A stretch of DNA of 64,000 bases, taken from contig NC_081556.1 in assembly GCF_963082655.1 (NCBI RefSeq), positions 158,272,328 through 158,336,327 on the forward strand, written 5' to 3'. Shown piece by piece: positions 39,881-52,574 of this stretch. The position numbers and the translations under genes were made by a program. This stretch comes from Stomoxys calcitrans. Taxonomy: Eukaryota; Arthropoda; Insecta; Diptera; Muscidae. The first letter of the stretch is position 1, and each line of letters begins with the position of its first letter. The notes beneath the pieces were generated by a model, which had not been told where the DNA came from, ran no database searches, and saw only the letters and a list, made by a program, of their open reading frames with translations.

Positions 39881-40965
39881 AATTACCGTAATTTCTCACA
39901 GAGGTTTGTTGCAGCAAAAAACTAACTAGTTGGAAATTCCTATACAGTTTTGCGACAACATATCATTTTGGGTCGAAGCATCAATCATCCCGACCTTCGG
40001 TTTCTTTCTATCATCATGCGGAACTGCATTTGTGCCGTTGATAATCACTGCAGTCGTTCATTGCACAACACTCTAACCTTGAAATCAATTTCTGACACAT
40101 TTACAGTGTTTTGGCTGGCACCGTCTGCCTGCCGCTGCCATTTGTGCAGACATACATATGTATTTTGTAATCCAAGGTAGGTATTTTTCCAATTATGACC
40201 AATAATGTTTATTTATTTACCTACATTCCTATGGAATTGTGGGTATGTTCATGAGTATGTGTGTGTGTGTGTGCGCATGTGCAGTTTCGTAAGTCAAACA
40301 ACAACAACAAAGACAATCCAACTAAAAATTTAACAAGCAACGACACTAAATTAAAGCCAGTTAACAGCTGACAAAGTCGTTTGGGTCTTTAGGCCTAAAA
40401 CAAACAAAGAGAGACATGTTTTAAAAATTAGCAGGGCAAACAGAATGCCCATGCAGCGAATGGATGCCTTTGCTGTGGCTTTGGAGGGGCAATCGTATAA
40501 ACCGTTGTGAATGAAACCAAAACAACGGCAATAAATGCAAAATTATCGCATATACAATGTAATTGTTTATTGTCTTTTGGTTGTAAAGCCTTCTTCCTAC
40601 CATATTGCGATGAGTCCATAAGAAAAAACTCCATACCCTCAATCTCATGCGTATGCGTATTGACAAACAACAAATTATGTCATTTGGCCTTTAATAGTGC
40701 CAATTTTAGAAGAAATTGGGAAACTAGCACAACATTCGGGTAACAGTGGCAATTCGCCACAATGCTTGTCAACAGGCCATTTACACTTAATAACAAAAAA
40801 TAACATGAGCAGCAGCAATAACACAACAAAACTATTGAGAGGGCCACTTCAGCGCCTATCATGAACAGGGAGGCTTTTCAGCAACCATGAGTGTGAGTGG
40901 CTGTACAATGGAAGTAATAGTTGTAAGTAATGGATGGTTCACTCCGATTTTCGACTAAATGACTC
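39881..40965. other. Intergenic, single-copy-looking; GT microsatellite
   Basis: It lies between genes 1 and 2. A (GT)n run is at 40257-40274. Nothing else can be named. Confidence 0.4.
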
Positions 40966-40969
40966 TTTG

Positions 40970-41900
40970 CTCTCATTGATTGTTTTGATTGAGGCAGAGT
41001 TGCCAGGTAATTACCAAAAAACATTGCGCTTTTACCATAAGCAAAAATGGACTAGTTATACCGGACCATGGATTCTGAAAAAAATATGCAATAAATAATT
41101 TACCTTTTTTAAGAAAAACAATTGGGTCATATCGGGAATCGTTCTGTTTAGGGCCACATCTATGCAGGGACCAGGCAAAATGTTTTGTTGCTGCAATTGA
41201 TATTGTGTTCATGCGGAGGTCTCTATGGAGATCACTGTTGCGAAGTTACGGAGTTAACTATGCTCCTTAGCATTTTGTTTTAAAAATTTTGAATCATGTC
41301 GATATATTTCTTATGAGTGCAACCCCAGAGTTGGACGCCATATAGCCATATTGGTTTTAATTGTTGATTATCTAAAAGTAGTTTATTTTGAAAGGCAAGT
41401 TCAGATTTCTTACACAAAAGATATTTGAGTTTTGACCATTTAATATTAGGTTCTTCGATTTACTTTTTGACATGCTCTTTCCAGCGTAATTTCGCATCTA
41501 GAGTCATACCAAATATTTTGCATTGTCCGAATAAGGGATACCGACTTCATTTATATACACGGGTATGTTCCTTGTAGCTTTATTTGTAAAATTACCATGA
41601 ACCGACTTCGAATGGTTTAACTTTATTTGCCAAACGGAGGCCCAACGATTTATTTCATTCAGAGCTTGTTGAATTTTAGTGATTGAAATTCTGTATCTGC
41701 CACTTATAACAGTATCGTCTGAAAAAGTTGCAATGACTGAGTTTGGTGGTTGTGGTAAGTCGCTATAAGACGGGACCTACACCTGTACCAATTTTTTTCA
41801 TTTCCGAGTAAGTGTCATCTTGTTTAACTCTTAAGAATCTATTCGATAAGTATGTTTTTAGAAATTCAAATTTCATTGCCAAAATCCTACGCATATTGCA
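40970..41900 (-). pseudogene. Jockey-like LINE fragment (RT C-terminal part)
   Basis: Minus-strand reading across frames gives the familiar jockey-type end of the polymerase ORF: ALNEINRWASVWQIKLN (41695-41620), NFTNKATRNIPVYI, WKEHVKK-like, KYLLCKKSELAFQNKLLLD, PIWLYGVQLWGCT and finally LHRDLRMNTIS (41225-41195). There are stops and frameshifts, so it is inactive. Confidence 0.75.
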
Positions 41901-41924
41901 GATTTTATGAGTCTAAACGCCTAC

Positions 41925-43608
41925 ATCGAGAGTTCGCTCTATATGGAGGCTATATTAATTTCTGTACCGATTTGGGCCAAACGGATTTTAATGAAAGCGG
42001 GGAATAGATTTGGCTTTTATGAGCCTTAAATTTTAAATTGGGAGATCGGTCTATGTAGAGGCTATATTAAGCTACAGACCGATCTGAACCATATGCGGCA
42101 CGGACGTTGTGGATATTAGCATAAAACATTGTCCCAAATTTCAGTCAAATTTTAAGTAGCTAAATCTAATAATAAACCGATCTGAGCCATATGCGACACG
42201 GATGTCGAAAAGCCTAACATAAGTCACTGTGTCATATTTCAGTGCTATCGGATTATAAATGCGCTTTTTATGGGGCCAAGACTTTAAAACGAGATATCGG
42301 TCTATATGGCAGCTATATCCAAATCTGGTCCGATTTGGGCCAAGTTCAAAAAAAATGTCGAAGATCTTAACACAACTCACTGTCCCAAAATTCGGAGAAA
42401 TCGGAAAATAAATGCGACCTTTATGGCCCCAAAACCTTAAATCGAGAGATCGGTCTATATGGCAGCTATATCCAAATCTGGACCGATCTGAGCCAAATTG
42501 AAGAAGTATGTCGAGGGGCTTAACTTAACTTATTGTCCCAAATTTCGGCGAAATCGGACAATAAATGCGCCTTTATGGGCCCAAAACCGTAAATCGAGAT
42601 ATCGGTCTTTATGGCAGCTATAACCATATTGCAGAAGTATATCGAGGGTCTTAACTTAACTCACTCTCCCAAATTTCGGCGAAATCGGACAATATATGCG
42701 CCTTTTATGGGTCCAAAACCTTAGATCGAGAGATCGGTCTATATGGCAGCTATATCCAAATCTGACCTGATCTGGGCCAAATTACAGAAGGATATTGAAG
42801 GGCCTAGTACAACTCACTGTCTCAAATTTCAGCAAAACGGATAATAAATGTGGCTTTTATGGGCCTAAGACCCTAAATCGGAGGATAGGACCGATCTGGT
42901 CCTGGACCGATCTGGGCCAAATTAACGAAGGATGTCGAAGGGCCTAACACAACTCACTGTCTCAAATTTCAACAAAATCGGATAATAAATGTGGCTTTTA
43001 TGGGCCTATGACCCTAAATCGGAGGATCGAACCGATCTGGTCCTGGACCGATCTGGGCCAAATTAACGAAGGATGTCGAATGACCTACCACAACTCACTG
43101 TCCCAAATTTCAGCAAAATCGGATAATAAATGTGGCTTTTATGGACCTATGACCCTAAATCGGAGGATCGGTCTATATGGCAGCTATATCCAAATCTGGA
43201 CCGATCCGGGCCAAATTGAAGGTGGATGTCGAAGGGCCTAACACAACTCACTGTCCCAAATTTCCCAAAATCGGATTATAAATATGGCTTTTATGGGCCT
43301 AAGACACTAAATCGGTAGATCGGTCTATGTGGGGGCTATACCAAGATATAGTCCGATATAGCCCATCTTCGAATTTAACCTGCTTGTGAACAAAAAAAGA
43401 GTCTGTACAAATTTTTAGCTCAATATCTCCATTTTTAAAGACTGCTGAGTGATTTCAACAGACAGACGGATGGACGGACGGACATGGCTAGATCGTCTTA
43501 GATTTTCCGCTGATCAAGAATATATAGGGTCTGAAATGGATATTTCGATGTGTTGCAAATGGAATGACAAAATGAGTATACCCCTATCCTTCGGTGGTGG
43601 GTATAAAA
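41925..43608. repeat. R1 repeat with the longest ~150-bp module array
   Basis: GGTCTATATGGCAGCTATATCC starts near 42299, 42452, 42604, 42734 and 43170, with two deletion variants between, giving a ~150-bp period. The right end is ATACCCCTATCCTTCGGTGGTGGGTATAAAA. The orientation is opposite to the arrays at 28013 and 32719. Confidence 0.78.
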
Positions 43609-45236
43609 TGGTTTTGTAGGGTGTAGCGAAGCTCATCGGCCAAGCAATGATAAATAAGTGCCAAAATTTTTAAAACCTGGTAGCTTGGGCTGATAGTTTG
43701 CTTAAGGCATTTAAAGTTTTTGTGCATAGAGCAACTTGCATGCATTTGGAAGGAAAGTTTAGTGCTCGTTTTTTTCGATATACGAGTGTGTATTGTGAAT
43801 GTGCATTTCCAAGAGTTATGCAATTTATTTGAGAGCAGTCGGCTGTTTCAGTTTGTGTGTTTTATGCATCCATCACTTGCAGCTAATGGTATTCTCTCCA
43901 AAACTCAACAAATGGAGCCATTGTTTCACCGACTCCATTGGGAAACGTGAATTATCAAAGTAGAATAGGGAATGTGTATAATTAAAAAAATGCAACTGTT
44001 TTTGAAAATATTTTTCTAAACCCAAAGTCAATGATTTTCTTAACTTGAACCAAATAGAACTCCTTTCTTGTTATGATCAAAAATCTTTATTTTTATTATT
44101 AATAAAAAGGAAATTTAACATCCACTTTACTTAAAGAACGAGCTGAACTTTATGTTAAAACTCAGCGTCCATCGCAAATATCAACGTATCTCCCAGTGTT
44201 TATTTATATGGGGTCAAAATGTGCGCTAAAAATATTTGAAAAACAAAACCACTCATTTGCCAAAATTCATATTGGTATTGAACATCATTCATCGCTGTAG
44301 GTGAGAGGTAAAAATGTTCATATATCTTTGGCGGTTTTTATTTCAGTATGTCAACTGTCCGAACACTGGCATTAGTCATGTATTATGTTTGTACAAATGT
44401 TGGCCAAATTGGAACATCTTCACACTTACCACATTTTTGAATTGGTTTCGCTGCCATAGCAGTCGGTAGCCAGGTTATGTAATGACAAAGCTTGTTTTGG
44501 TCCCCTTGTTAACGCTGCGTCGGCATCGTTGTCAAAGAAGTTGGCGTCGGCGATGGAATCGCCTCCAAAATGACTGTTTATTGTTTTGGTCTATGGTTTG
44601 CGGTGAATGAACACATTTCAAATTCAAATGTCACCGTCGTCACCAATAACTGACCGTGGCAAGGTCAAATGCAGACGCTTCGTCGAGAAACTTGTTTTGG
44701 TTTCAAGTGGACCATAACTACTGATTCGTCTCGGCTGCTACTGCACTGTAGGAGGAAGACGAGTCATTGGAATTTTTGATTGAGTGCTGGTAAGACCATC
44801 TTTGTAGAATATGCAGTTAAATTAAAGTTGTACTGGGTTTTTATTCTACTACAGTGGTAAATTTGGGGGTAGTATGGTATGGAAGTTAAGTAGATTTTAA
44901 ATTCAAAAGTTCGCCAATTAACAGGCCATGGCCGGCTCGTGAAGTGTACGGAAATGAATCTCACATTGATTACACAATGATTAAAAGAAAATGAAAGATT
45001 TTAATTCGATTTACTGCAGTTGTTAGTATGGTTGATCATAAGGCCTATTTTAATTTTTGCACTGGATACACAAGCCTTTAATAACATTTGTTAAGTGCCA
45101 GTTGGATTATTTGGTAACTCCGTTACCCAATTAAGCCCAAGTTAGGTGTCGAACGTACTAAATTAAAGGACAAACCGAAATTTATATTCGATTCGATCGT
45201 TATAAGAAGCCTCCTTCTGCTCCTTTTATAAGGAAC
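43609..45236. other. Intergenic between genes 1 and 2: nothing recognised
   Basis: No repeat ends and no supported exon. The stretch is fairly repeat-poor. Confidence 0.35.
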
Positions 45237-45237
45237 T

Positions 45238-46585
45238 TTTTATACCCTACACCACCACTGTGGTACCGAGTATTATAACTTAGTGCATTTGTTTGTAACA
45301 CCCAGAAGGAAGAGTGATAGACCCATTGATAAGTATACCGATCGACTCATAATCACTTTCGGATTTCATTTAGCTATGTCCGTCTTTCCATGTTGATTTG
45401 TGTACAAGGAAAGGTTTGCAATTTTCATCCGATCGTCTTCAAATTTGGTACAGGCATGTTTTGCGGCCTAGAGATGAAGCCAATTGAAATTAGAAAAAGT
45501 CGGTTCAGATTTGGATATAGATCCCATATATATGTTCGTCCGATTTGCAATAATAATGCAACAAAATGGTCATTTGTTAACCGATGGTCATTTGAAATTT
45601 GATAGATAGGATCTCTTGACTCTCGACATTACTGGTGAATTTCATAAAAATCGGTTAAGATTTACAATAGATGCAGCTTTCATATAAAAATATCGCCCCA
45701 TTTTCACTTCTATGGCCACTGCAATCGCATTTATTCACCAATCTTCCCAAAATTTTGTAAAACGCTTTCCTTGACGATATCTGAAAGTTTGGTCGAAATT
45801 GGTTCAGATTTAGATATAGCTCCCATATATATGTTCTTCCGATTTTGAGAAATATTGCAATAAAGTGCTCATTTGATAACTGGTTCTCTGGAAATTTAGC
45901 GGAAAGGGGTTTTTTATGAGTCTTGACTTTACTGGTGAATTTCGTAGAAATCGGTCCAGATTTAGATATAGCTGCATTTAAGTATATCGCCAGATTTTCA
46001 CCCTTATGACCACTGCAAGCTCATTTATTCATCAATCTTACCAAAATTTTGTACAACGTTTTCCTCAAATCGGATCAGATTTATGTTCGTCCGATTTTGA
46101 GAAATATTGCAATTAAGTGCTCATTTGTTAACCGATTCTCTCAAAGTTTGGCAGGAAGGATTTTCTTATGACTTTTATTATTGCAGGTGATTTTCATAGA
46201 AATCGGTCGAGATTTAGATGTAGCTGACATATATGTATACCGACCTATTTTTACTTCTATGGCCACTATAGACGCATCTATTAATAATGCCAAAACTATG
46301 CACAATGCTTTCCTCGGTGCTTACCACAATATCTAAGATGTTTGTTCAAAATCGGTTCAGATTTAGATCCAGCTCCCATATATATGTTTCTCAGATTTTG
46401 GATAATTTGCAATAATGTTGTCATTTTCAACCGTAATTATTACGGATCGTTTAAAAACCCATCAGAAAACATCCGCCGAGGTTCATCAAAATTGGTTCAG
46501 AATTAGATATAGCTCGCACTTTGTACTCAAAGGGTAGGTGTAGGGTATTATACAGTCAACACCGCCCGACTTTTGCCTTTCGTTA
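45238..46585. repeat. R2 dispersed repeat, uninterrupted full-length copy
   Basis: The left end is TTTTTATACCCTACACCACCACTGTGG. The right end is GTAGGTGTAGGGTATTATACAG followed by CACCGCCCGACTTTTGC. About six modules with TCAGATTTAGATATAGCTCCCATATATATG lie between. It is the best reference copy for R2 in the window. Confidence 0.75.
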
Positions 46586-46802
46586 CTGGTTTAATGTTCA
46601 CAAATGTAGTAAGCACTTGTTAAGATTAAACCCTGGTAGACATTGTTAGCGGTGGGAATTCCAACATTAACCCTGGATTTAAAGGATTTTTGTCGTTTTA
46701 AATGTTGCTTGGTCATACACAGAAAAAAATAGGACTAATTTTATTTCAATTAAAAATGTGTAATTGAAAATACAAATTTAAAAATATATTGATTCAATGT
46801 TT

Positions 46803-48190
46803 TTATACCCACCTCCATAGCATGGGGGGTCATTTAGTCATTCGGTTTGCAACACATCGAAATATCCATATCCTACCCCACGGAGTATATATTTCTGATC
46901 GTCGTAAAATTCTTAGACGTCCATGTGTCTGTCCGTCCTTGTGTACGTCAGTTGTAGTTACGCTACCGTCTTTAAAAATTAAAAAATTGAGTTGAAATTT
47001 TGCACAGACTCGCATTTCTTCTATGCAAATGCAAATTTGGCCAATGCACATTCCACTACGGAACAGGGCAAACTTCTCACATATCAATGAGTGCAGTCCG
47101 ATTTAAATTTAAGCTCAATGATAAGGGGTCTCCTTTTTATAGCCGAGTCCGAACGGCGTGCGATACCTCTTTGGAGAGAAGTTTTACATGGCATAGTACC
47201 TCACAAATGTTGCCAGCATTAGGAGGGGAAAACCACCGCTGAAATTTTTTTCTGATGGTCTCGCCAGAACTCGAACCCAGGCGTTCAGCGTCATAGGCGG
47301 ACATGCTAACCTCTGCGCTACCACTTCTATACGCAGGTTAAGTTCTTGAATGGGCCAAATCGGACTATATTTGGATATAGCTGCCATACAGACCGATCTG
47401 GGGATTTAAGGTTTTAAGTCCATAAAAGTCGCATTTTTTGCCGATTTTGCTGAAATTTGAAACAGGAAGTTTCACTAGAGGTTCCGATATTCAAACTGAA
47501 TATGGTCTACTTCGGACCACATTTACATGTAGCTGCCATATAGACCGATATGTCGGTTAGGGTTTTACGCACGTAATAGACACATTTATTATCCGATTTC
47601 GATGAAATTAGGAACTGTGAGTTGTCTTAAGCCTCCCGATATCCGACTTAAATATGGTCCAGATCGGACAATATTAAAATATAGCTATCATATAGACCGA
47701 TCGCTGATTTAGGGTCTTAAGACCACGAAAGCTGCATTTATAACCCGATTTCGCAGAAACTTAAAACAGTGAATTGACTAAAGCCTCTTGATATCGGAAT
47801 CAAATGTGGTTCAGATCGGACTATATTTAGATAAGCTGCCATATAGACTGATCTGCCGATTTAGGGACTTAAGCCAATAAAAACCGCAATTGTTATTAAA
47901 TTTTTAAATAGAAAATTGTTTTAAACCTCCCCACATCGGTCTCAAACATAGTTTAGATCCGCCTTTATTCAGATATAGCTGTCATATAGACTGACTGCAT
48001 ATAGACAAAACTGCGAGTTGTATAAGAGTTCTCGGGACCAGAATCATATATGATCCAGACCAGCCTCCACTTGCATTATACTATGGATATGGTAGTGGAG
48101 GTGTTATAAAAGAGGATGGTTATTTTATCCATGGTGGTGGGTATCCAAAGTTCGGCGCGGTCGGACTTAACACGTTTTTACTTGTTTTTA
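46803..48190. repeat. R1 dispersed repeat, interrupted by a SINE
   Basis: The left end is TTTTATACCCACCTCCATAGCATGG. The right end is CATGGTGGTGGGTATCC..AAGTTCGG..CTTAACACG..TTTTACTTG. The SINE insertion is at about 47030-47325. Modules have GATATAGCTGCCATA..AGACCGATCT. Confidence 0.72.
47030..47325 (-). repeat. tRNA-derived SINE (R3) inside R1
   Basis: Minus-strand copy with GTAGCGCAGAGG head (47311-47322), CATGTCCGCCTATGACGCTG, box-B-like GGTTCGAGTTC, and the full body to the CCGTAGTGGAATG tail. Confidence 0.8.
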
Positions 48191-49020
48191 ATTGAATATG
48201 AACTTTTTTCAATTACGATCCCGACATCGGTCTCAAACAAATTTTTTGCTATATTCAGTTAAAATATTAATTAATGGAATTAGTTTTTAATTGGAAATGA
48301 AAAAGTAATGAATGTGATGTAAAATAGTATATTTTTCAATTAAATAATTAATAGTTTAAATAATTTTATTGAATCAGAACGTTTTTCAAATAAAAAATAT
48401 GGTTTTATACCCTTTAAAGTATACATTATTACTCCCTCGGTCAATGTAACACTGTTATGTCCATATGTCTGTTCGAAATTTTTACCAAAAATTCGATAAT
48501 GTTTTTAATTGGATCAATCAAAAATTTAATTAGGGCATTTAAAATTTTCAAAATTATTTTTTTAATTGAAATTGCAATTTTTTTATATGAAAGTTTTTCA
48601 ATCAACTTTATCAAAACTGTGATTGGTAATATTATTTCAATTAAAAAATTAATTATATTAATTAATGGCGTGATTGAAACAAATTTTTAGTTTTTGTGTG
48701 TAGTGAAGGCAAAGTAAGCCCGATTTTCAAAAGTACAATCAGTTATGTAAGGATTTTTCTCAAATAACTCTATTTTCCCAAAGAAAAAAATCTATTGTAA
48801 CTCATATGCGGGCAGATCGATTCTTTATTTTTGAGGAAATTCAAAATGTAGAGTTGACTTCTTTGAGGCATTGGAATAGAGAAAAACCTTTTCATACGGT
48901 TTATACATCCAATAAGTAATAATGTATGCCAATTCAGGCAAGATTCGTCCCATCCATGTGTCGCTAAGGTACTCTTTATTGGATCAGGCAGAGTTGAGAA
49001 AATAGTGTCAATCATTGTGT
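48191..49020. other. AT-rich intergenic DNA downstream of gene 2
   Basis: Runs of AATT-rich sequence; no coding content supported. Confidence 0.35.
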
Positions 49021-49111
49021 GTATTTATTAAATTTATATCTATGCATTTGTAGCTTCTCAATAAGCAATAAAATGTTAAATATTGTTTTCATAAAATTTT
49101 AATATTTAGAA

Positions 49112-49117
49112 TTTATT
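49112..49117 (-). terminator. Poly(A) signal AATAAA of protease gene 2
   Basis: AATAAA on the minus strand, 135 bases past the stop at 49252. A second AATAAA lies at 49024-49029. Confidence 0.5.
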
Positions 49118-49251
49118 AGTTATAACGTAGATTACCCTGAATACTACATGTCTAATTTGTGTACTTATCTTATGTGATATTTAGTTGTACATTTGTAAGC
49201 TTTTGATTAAATTATGTCTAAGAGGAAATTTTCAATATTTGTCTTTAGCAG

Positions 49252-50836
49252 TTAGGAGGCATGACGTATTAAGATCTCCTGAATCCATTTGGTGGTCTTC
49301 TGCACGTTGTGATAAATGCCTGGTTGGTGATCGACGCCACAGCCAAAACCTGCGCTGGTTATGCCTACCAAGAAGAAGCGACCTTAAATAAAAGGAAAAT
49401 AAATAATATTAAACATTTTGCTGTAAGTGCAAGTGAAGTGAATATAAGTGAAACTTGCCTCTTTCTTTGATTATGAGAGGGCCACCGGAATCTCCTACAT
49501 AAACCCCATAAAAAAAGGAATAATTAACATCATTATTATTACGTTTATTTTGATAAGCCTTAAAGTATGCTATGCAACTTTCGACACTTCAAATTTTAAA
49601 CACCTACCTAAACAAGCGTCTTGATGGCCATCTGAATGACCAGCACAAAACATTTCATTAAAGAGCTCGACTTTGATTTGTTTGCTTTCATGCCAGCGAA
49701 GGCATTCCACAGAAGCTGGAAAATGCAAGTGTTATAATACTTGAAAATGGAAATTTATAATAAAGTCTTTACTTATAATGGGTACCGTAGCCACTTGTAG
49801 CATATTTGTACCCGCCTGGCCCATGCTGGCTTCCGTTTTACCCCAACCGGCTACAATGGCCTTGCGACCCACCAAGCGTATGGGATACATGGGCAAACAT
49901 ATGGGTAATATGTGTTCACTGTAACAAAACAAACCTTGACACAATTGTTTCACACCAAATTGTCCTCTTACCTAAATCCTGTGGGCTTGGCCAATTTCAA
50001 TAAGGCCAAATCAAAACGATCCGGTTGTGTCATACGAAACTCAAAGAGCGGATGTATTATCTTTTGTATGACATTGTGTTTCTCAGCCGGCAAAGGCTCA
50101 TGTGCATGACCCAAATTTTGGGTATCCAATTCCCCCAAATAAACTGAGATGTCCTGTAATCGGGCCTGCTGAACACAATGGGCAGCAGTGGCCACCATAT
50201 TTTTGGAGACCAAAACTCCACCACATTGATATTCGGCAATACGTATGTGAGCCTGCCAAGGATTTTCGGCAAATTGAGCTGGTCTGCCGCCTATAATGCG
50301 TTTCTGTAAAGTTTGTTGAAAATTGCGAGCGAAGCCACATTCCGGCTGAAAAAAGCGAGAGTCGTAGGTTGTATTTTAAGAAAAAATCAAGCTGTACTCA
50401 CTCACCTTAATTGCTATATCGTTTTCCTCCCGCCTTCTGAGAAACACTCTTTTGGGTAGAGAAGTGACTTTTTTGTTGTACTCCACCAGGGCAGTCTCCA
50501 CCAAATTTGCTGCTGGTGAAATGTCTCCCTCTGCTGCAATGCAACATGAAAAGAACCATTTGTTGTTTCCACAGCCACGAGCATGCTTGCCTCCCTGCAG
50601 CCAGCAAGAAAATGATAACTTGCAAGGCCAAACACCACCCTGATGTAAACATTCTGAGGGGACACCCAGAATTGTGTTCAAAATATCTACAACCACGAAG
50701 TTGGAATTTTTGTTAGACACCAGAATTTCCAAAACACCTACTCATACTTACTGGCTTGGGCCGAACTTGTTCCCAGTTCAATGGCTGTTATATAGATAAC
50801 TCCAGAGATTAGTGTCAGACAGTTCCATATGTACAT
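49252..50836 (-). CDS. Protease gene 2: secreted clip-domain trypsin-like serine protease, seven exons
   Basis: Exons are 50836-50752, 50653-50406, 50345-49972, 49918-49773, 49715-49608, 49494-49459 and 49382-49252. They sum to 1128 nt, or 375 residues plus TAA. Layout: signal peptide (1 to ~26), clip-like module from C30 with spacing C-x8-C-x5-C-x10-C-x8-CC, short linker, Cys114, cleavage after R127 (IIGG), trypsin domain 128-375. The triad is H167, D223 and S323, with an S1 Asp (DACLGDSGG). It should be a secreted zymogen cleaving after Arg/Lys. The introns are tiny (53-113 bp). The last uses a GC donor (AGAG|GCAAGT), and the exon before it, holding the catalytic Ser, is only 36 nt. The exon 1/exon 2 phase and module match gene 1, pointing to tandem duplication. 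From memory it resembles Drosophila CG8170, which I cannot verify. Confidence 0.9.
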
Positions 50837-51290
50837 CTTTGGAGAGTGTTATCGACGTTTTTGCATCATTTCTTTATCGATCGATGGTCAGTCTTGAATA
50901 TATATATAAAAAAAATAAACAAAGTTAATAAACTATTGTCAGGTTTCGAATTTCCATGCCCAGAGCTTTAGAAGGGAATGTTCTAATTAAAGTCACAATA
51001 CCAACGGAAACAACCTTCCGATTCAAATTTCGATCACTGATCAGTGCAGAGAAGACTCAACATTTTTGAAAAATTCCATAGACGTTCCTGTAACTTTAAC
51101 TCCGGTACAACGCTGTACTTGTCCCAAAATTCAATTTCATAACCTTCAACGATATTTCAAACTAAACGATTGTTGTCTTTAGTAAAGGGTCGCAAAGTTA
51201 AGGATATACTTACCGAACATTACAGATATTTTTTTTTATATCTAGTAAAGTCTTTTACGAAAGGAATTGTTTCATTAATAGAAACATTGC
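50837..51290 (-). promoter_or_regulatory. 5' flank of protease gene 2, with a TATA-like tract
   Basis: On the minus strand TTTATATATATATTC (50910-50896) lies about 60-75 bases before the start ATG. If it acts as a TATA box, transcription would begin near 50870. Two adjacent upstream ATGs (50869 and 50866) open a seven-codon frame ending in TAA before the main start, which could dampen translation if included in the mRNA. Confidence 0.3.
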
Positions 51291-51294
51291 ATAT

Positions 51295-51587
51295 GCAAAT
51301 TTACCGGTGAACGTTCCATTAAGGGGCAAACTTCTCACATTTTATGAGAGCAGTGCAATTAAAGTTTATACTCAATTATAAAGGGCCTCCTTTTTATAGC
51401 CGAATCTGAACAGCGTGCCGCGACTCTTTGATGAGCAGTTTTTGCATGGCTAGTACCGTAGAAAAGTCGCCAGCATTAGGAGGAGATAGCCACCGCTGAA
51501 AATTTTCTGATGTTCTCGACAGGATTCGAACCAATGCGTTCAGCGTCATAAACGGTCATGGTAAACTCTGCACTACGGTGGCCTCCA
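51295..51587 (-). repeat. tRNA-derived SINE (R3)
   Basis: Minus-strand copy: GGAGGCCACCGTAGTGCAGAG head, box-B-like GGTTCGAATCC at 51522-51532, and a diverged body with the AAAAAGGAGGCCC word. Confidence 0.75.
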
Positions 51588-51829
51588 ATGGAGGAATGGG
51601 GCTTCTTTATATTAACTTCGGTATCTTTGGCCCGAATCGTTAAATTTAGGACAAATTTTTTATGTACATACAGTTTTTATATTTCAGTCGCCCTCGCTTA
51701 TTGACATTTTATACAGAGTCCTCTCTCCAAGGTATAATTTGAAAAAAATTTGTCCACATTAGTTGTTATACAATATAACCTATGTATGGAGAAGCATACA
51801 CGGACCAAGGAACTTCAAAAAATACTGAG
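51588..51829. other. Nothing recognised
   Basis: Short stretch between the SINE and the LINE fragment. Confidence 0.3.
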
Positions 51830-52412
51830 TTTGGCCTGTGTCGGGATCATGGGGGCGTTTAGATTTACATCGTAGGTGAGTCGGAATGGGATGCCGAATT
51901 TACAAACTGTTGAGGTATATATTCGGGTCTCGGACTATCTGTCGTCCAGACCGATTTCAGTGAGGTTATTCTAGATTAGCTTTCCTGGAACGGAGGCGAA
52001 TACTGTGTTTGAGTTGGATGAGACGTTAGTTTTTATTGACGGCTCCAGGATGGAGTCAGGGACGGAACTGGGGGTTTACTCAGAAATAATCGACATCGTT
52101 ATATCAGTTAGACTAACGAACGAGTGCACGATCCTTCTGGCAGAGTTGTGTGCCATTACGTTGGCCGCAAAGGAGATGGACGGAGGATGGACGTGCCACT
52201 GTCCGAACTCGCGATATATGTGGACAGTATTGCGGCCCTTAAGCCCTTGGATTCAAGGAATATGAGGTCGAGGTGCGTGGCGGAGTGTTTGGGGGCCCCG
52301 AACGGACTTCTAGCTCATGAATTTGTGTTGGCCTGTGTTCCCGAGAACATTGGTATTCCTAGAAATTCGCAGAAGCGAATCATCAAAGTTTGACTCTTGG
52401 TGAGTGAATACC
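51830..52412 (+). pseudogene. LINE RNase H domain fragment, frameshifted
   Basis: The plus frame 52005 onward has V-F-I-D-G-S (first catalytic Asp), then LLAELCAITLAAKEM (catalytic Glu). The frame then shifts near 52170-52200 to I-Y-V-D-S-I-A-A-L-K (third acid) and SRNMRSRCVAECLG..VPEN. This is the RNase H layout found at the end of some LINE polymerase proteins (R1/LOA/I type). It is inactive through the frameshift. Confidence 0.75.
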
Positions 52413-52574
52413 TGATTGAGTGTGGGCTTTTGTTCCGTGGAAGCACTCGCATGGTGGCCTGACGAATGGGAGTTTGGTCCCTATTCAATTCCTTTTTTCT
52501 TGTATTATTCATATCTCGTCGTCTCCCCTTAAGGACTTAGCGGGGGACAGTGTATTTCATCATCATAGTTCTTT

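Noticed and set aside
41925..43608. CRISPR-like array
   Set aside because: The regular period comes from diverged 150-bp modules in a eukaryotic repeat, without short identical repeats and unique spacers.
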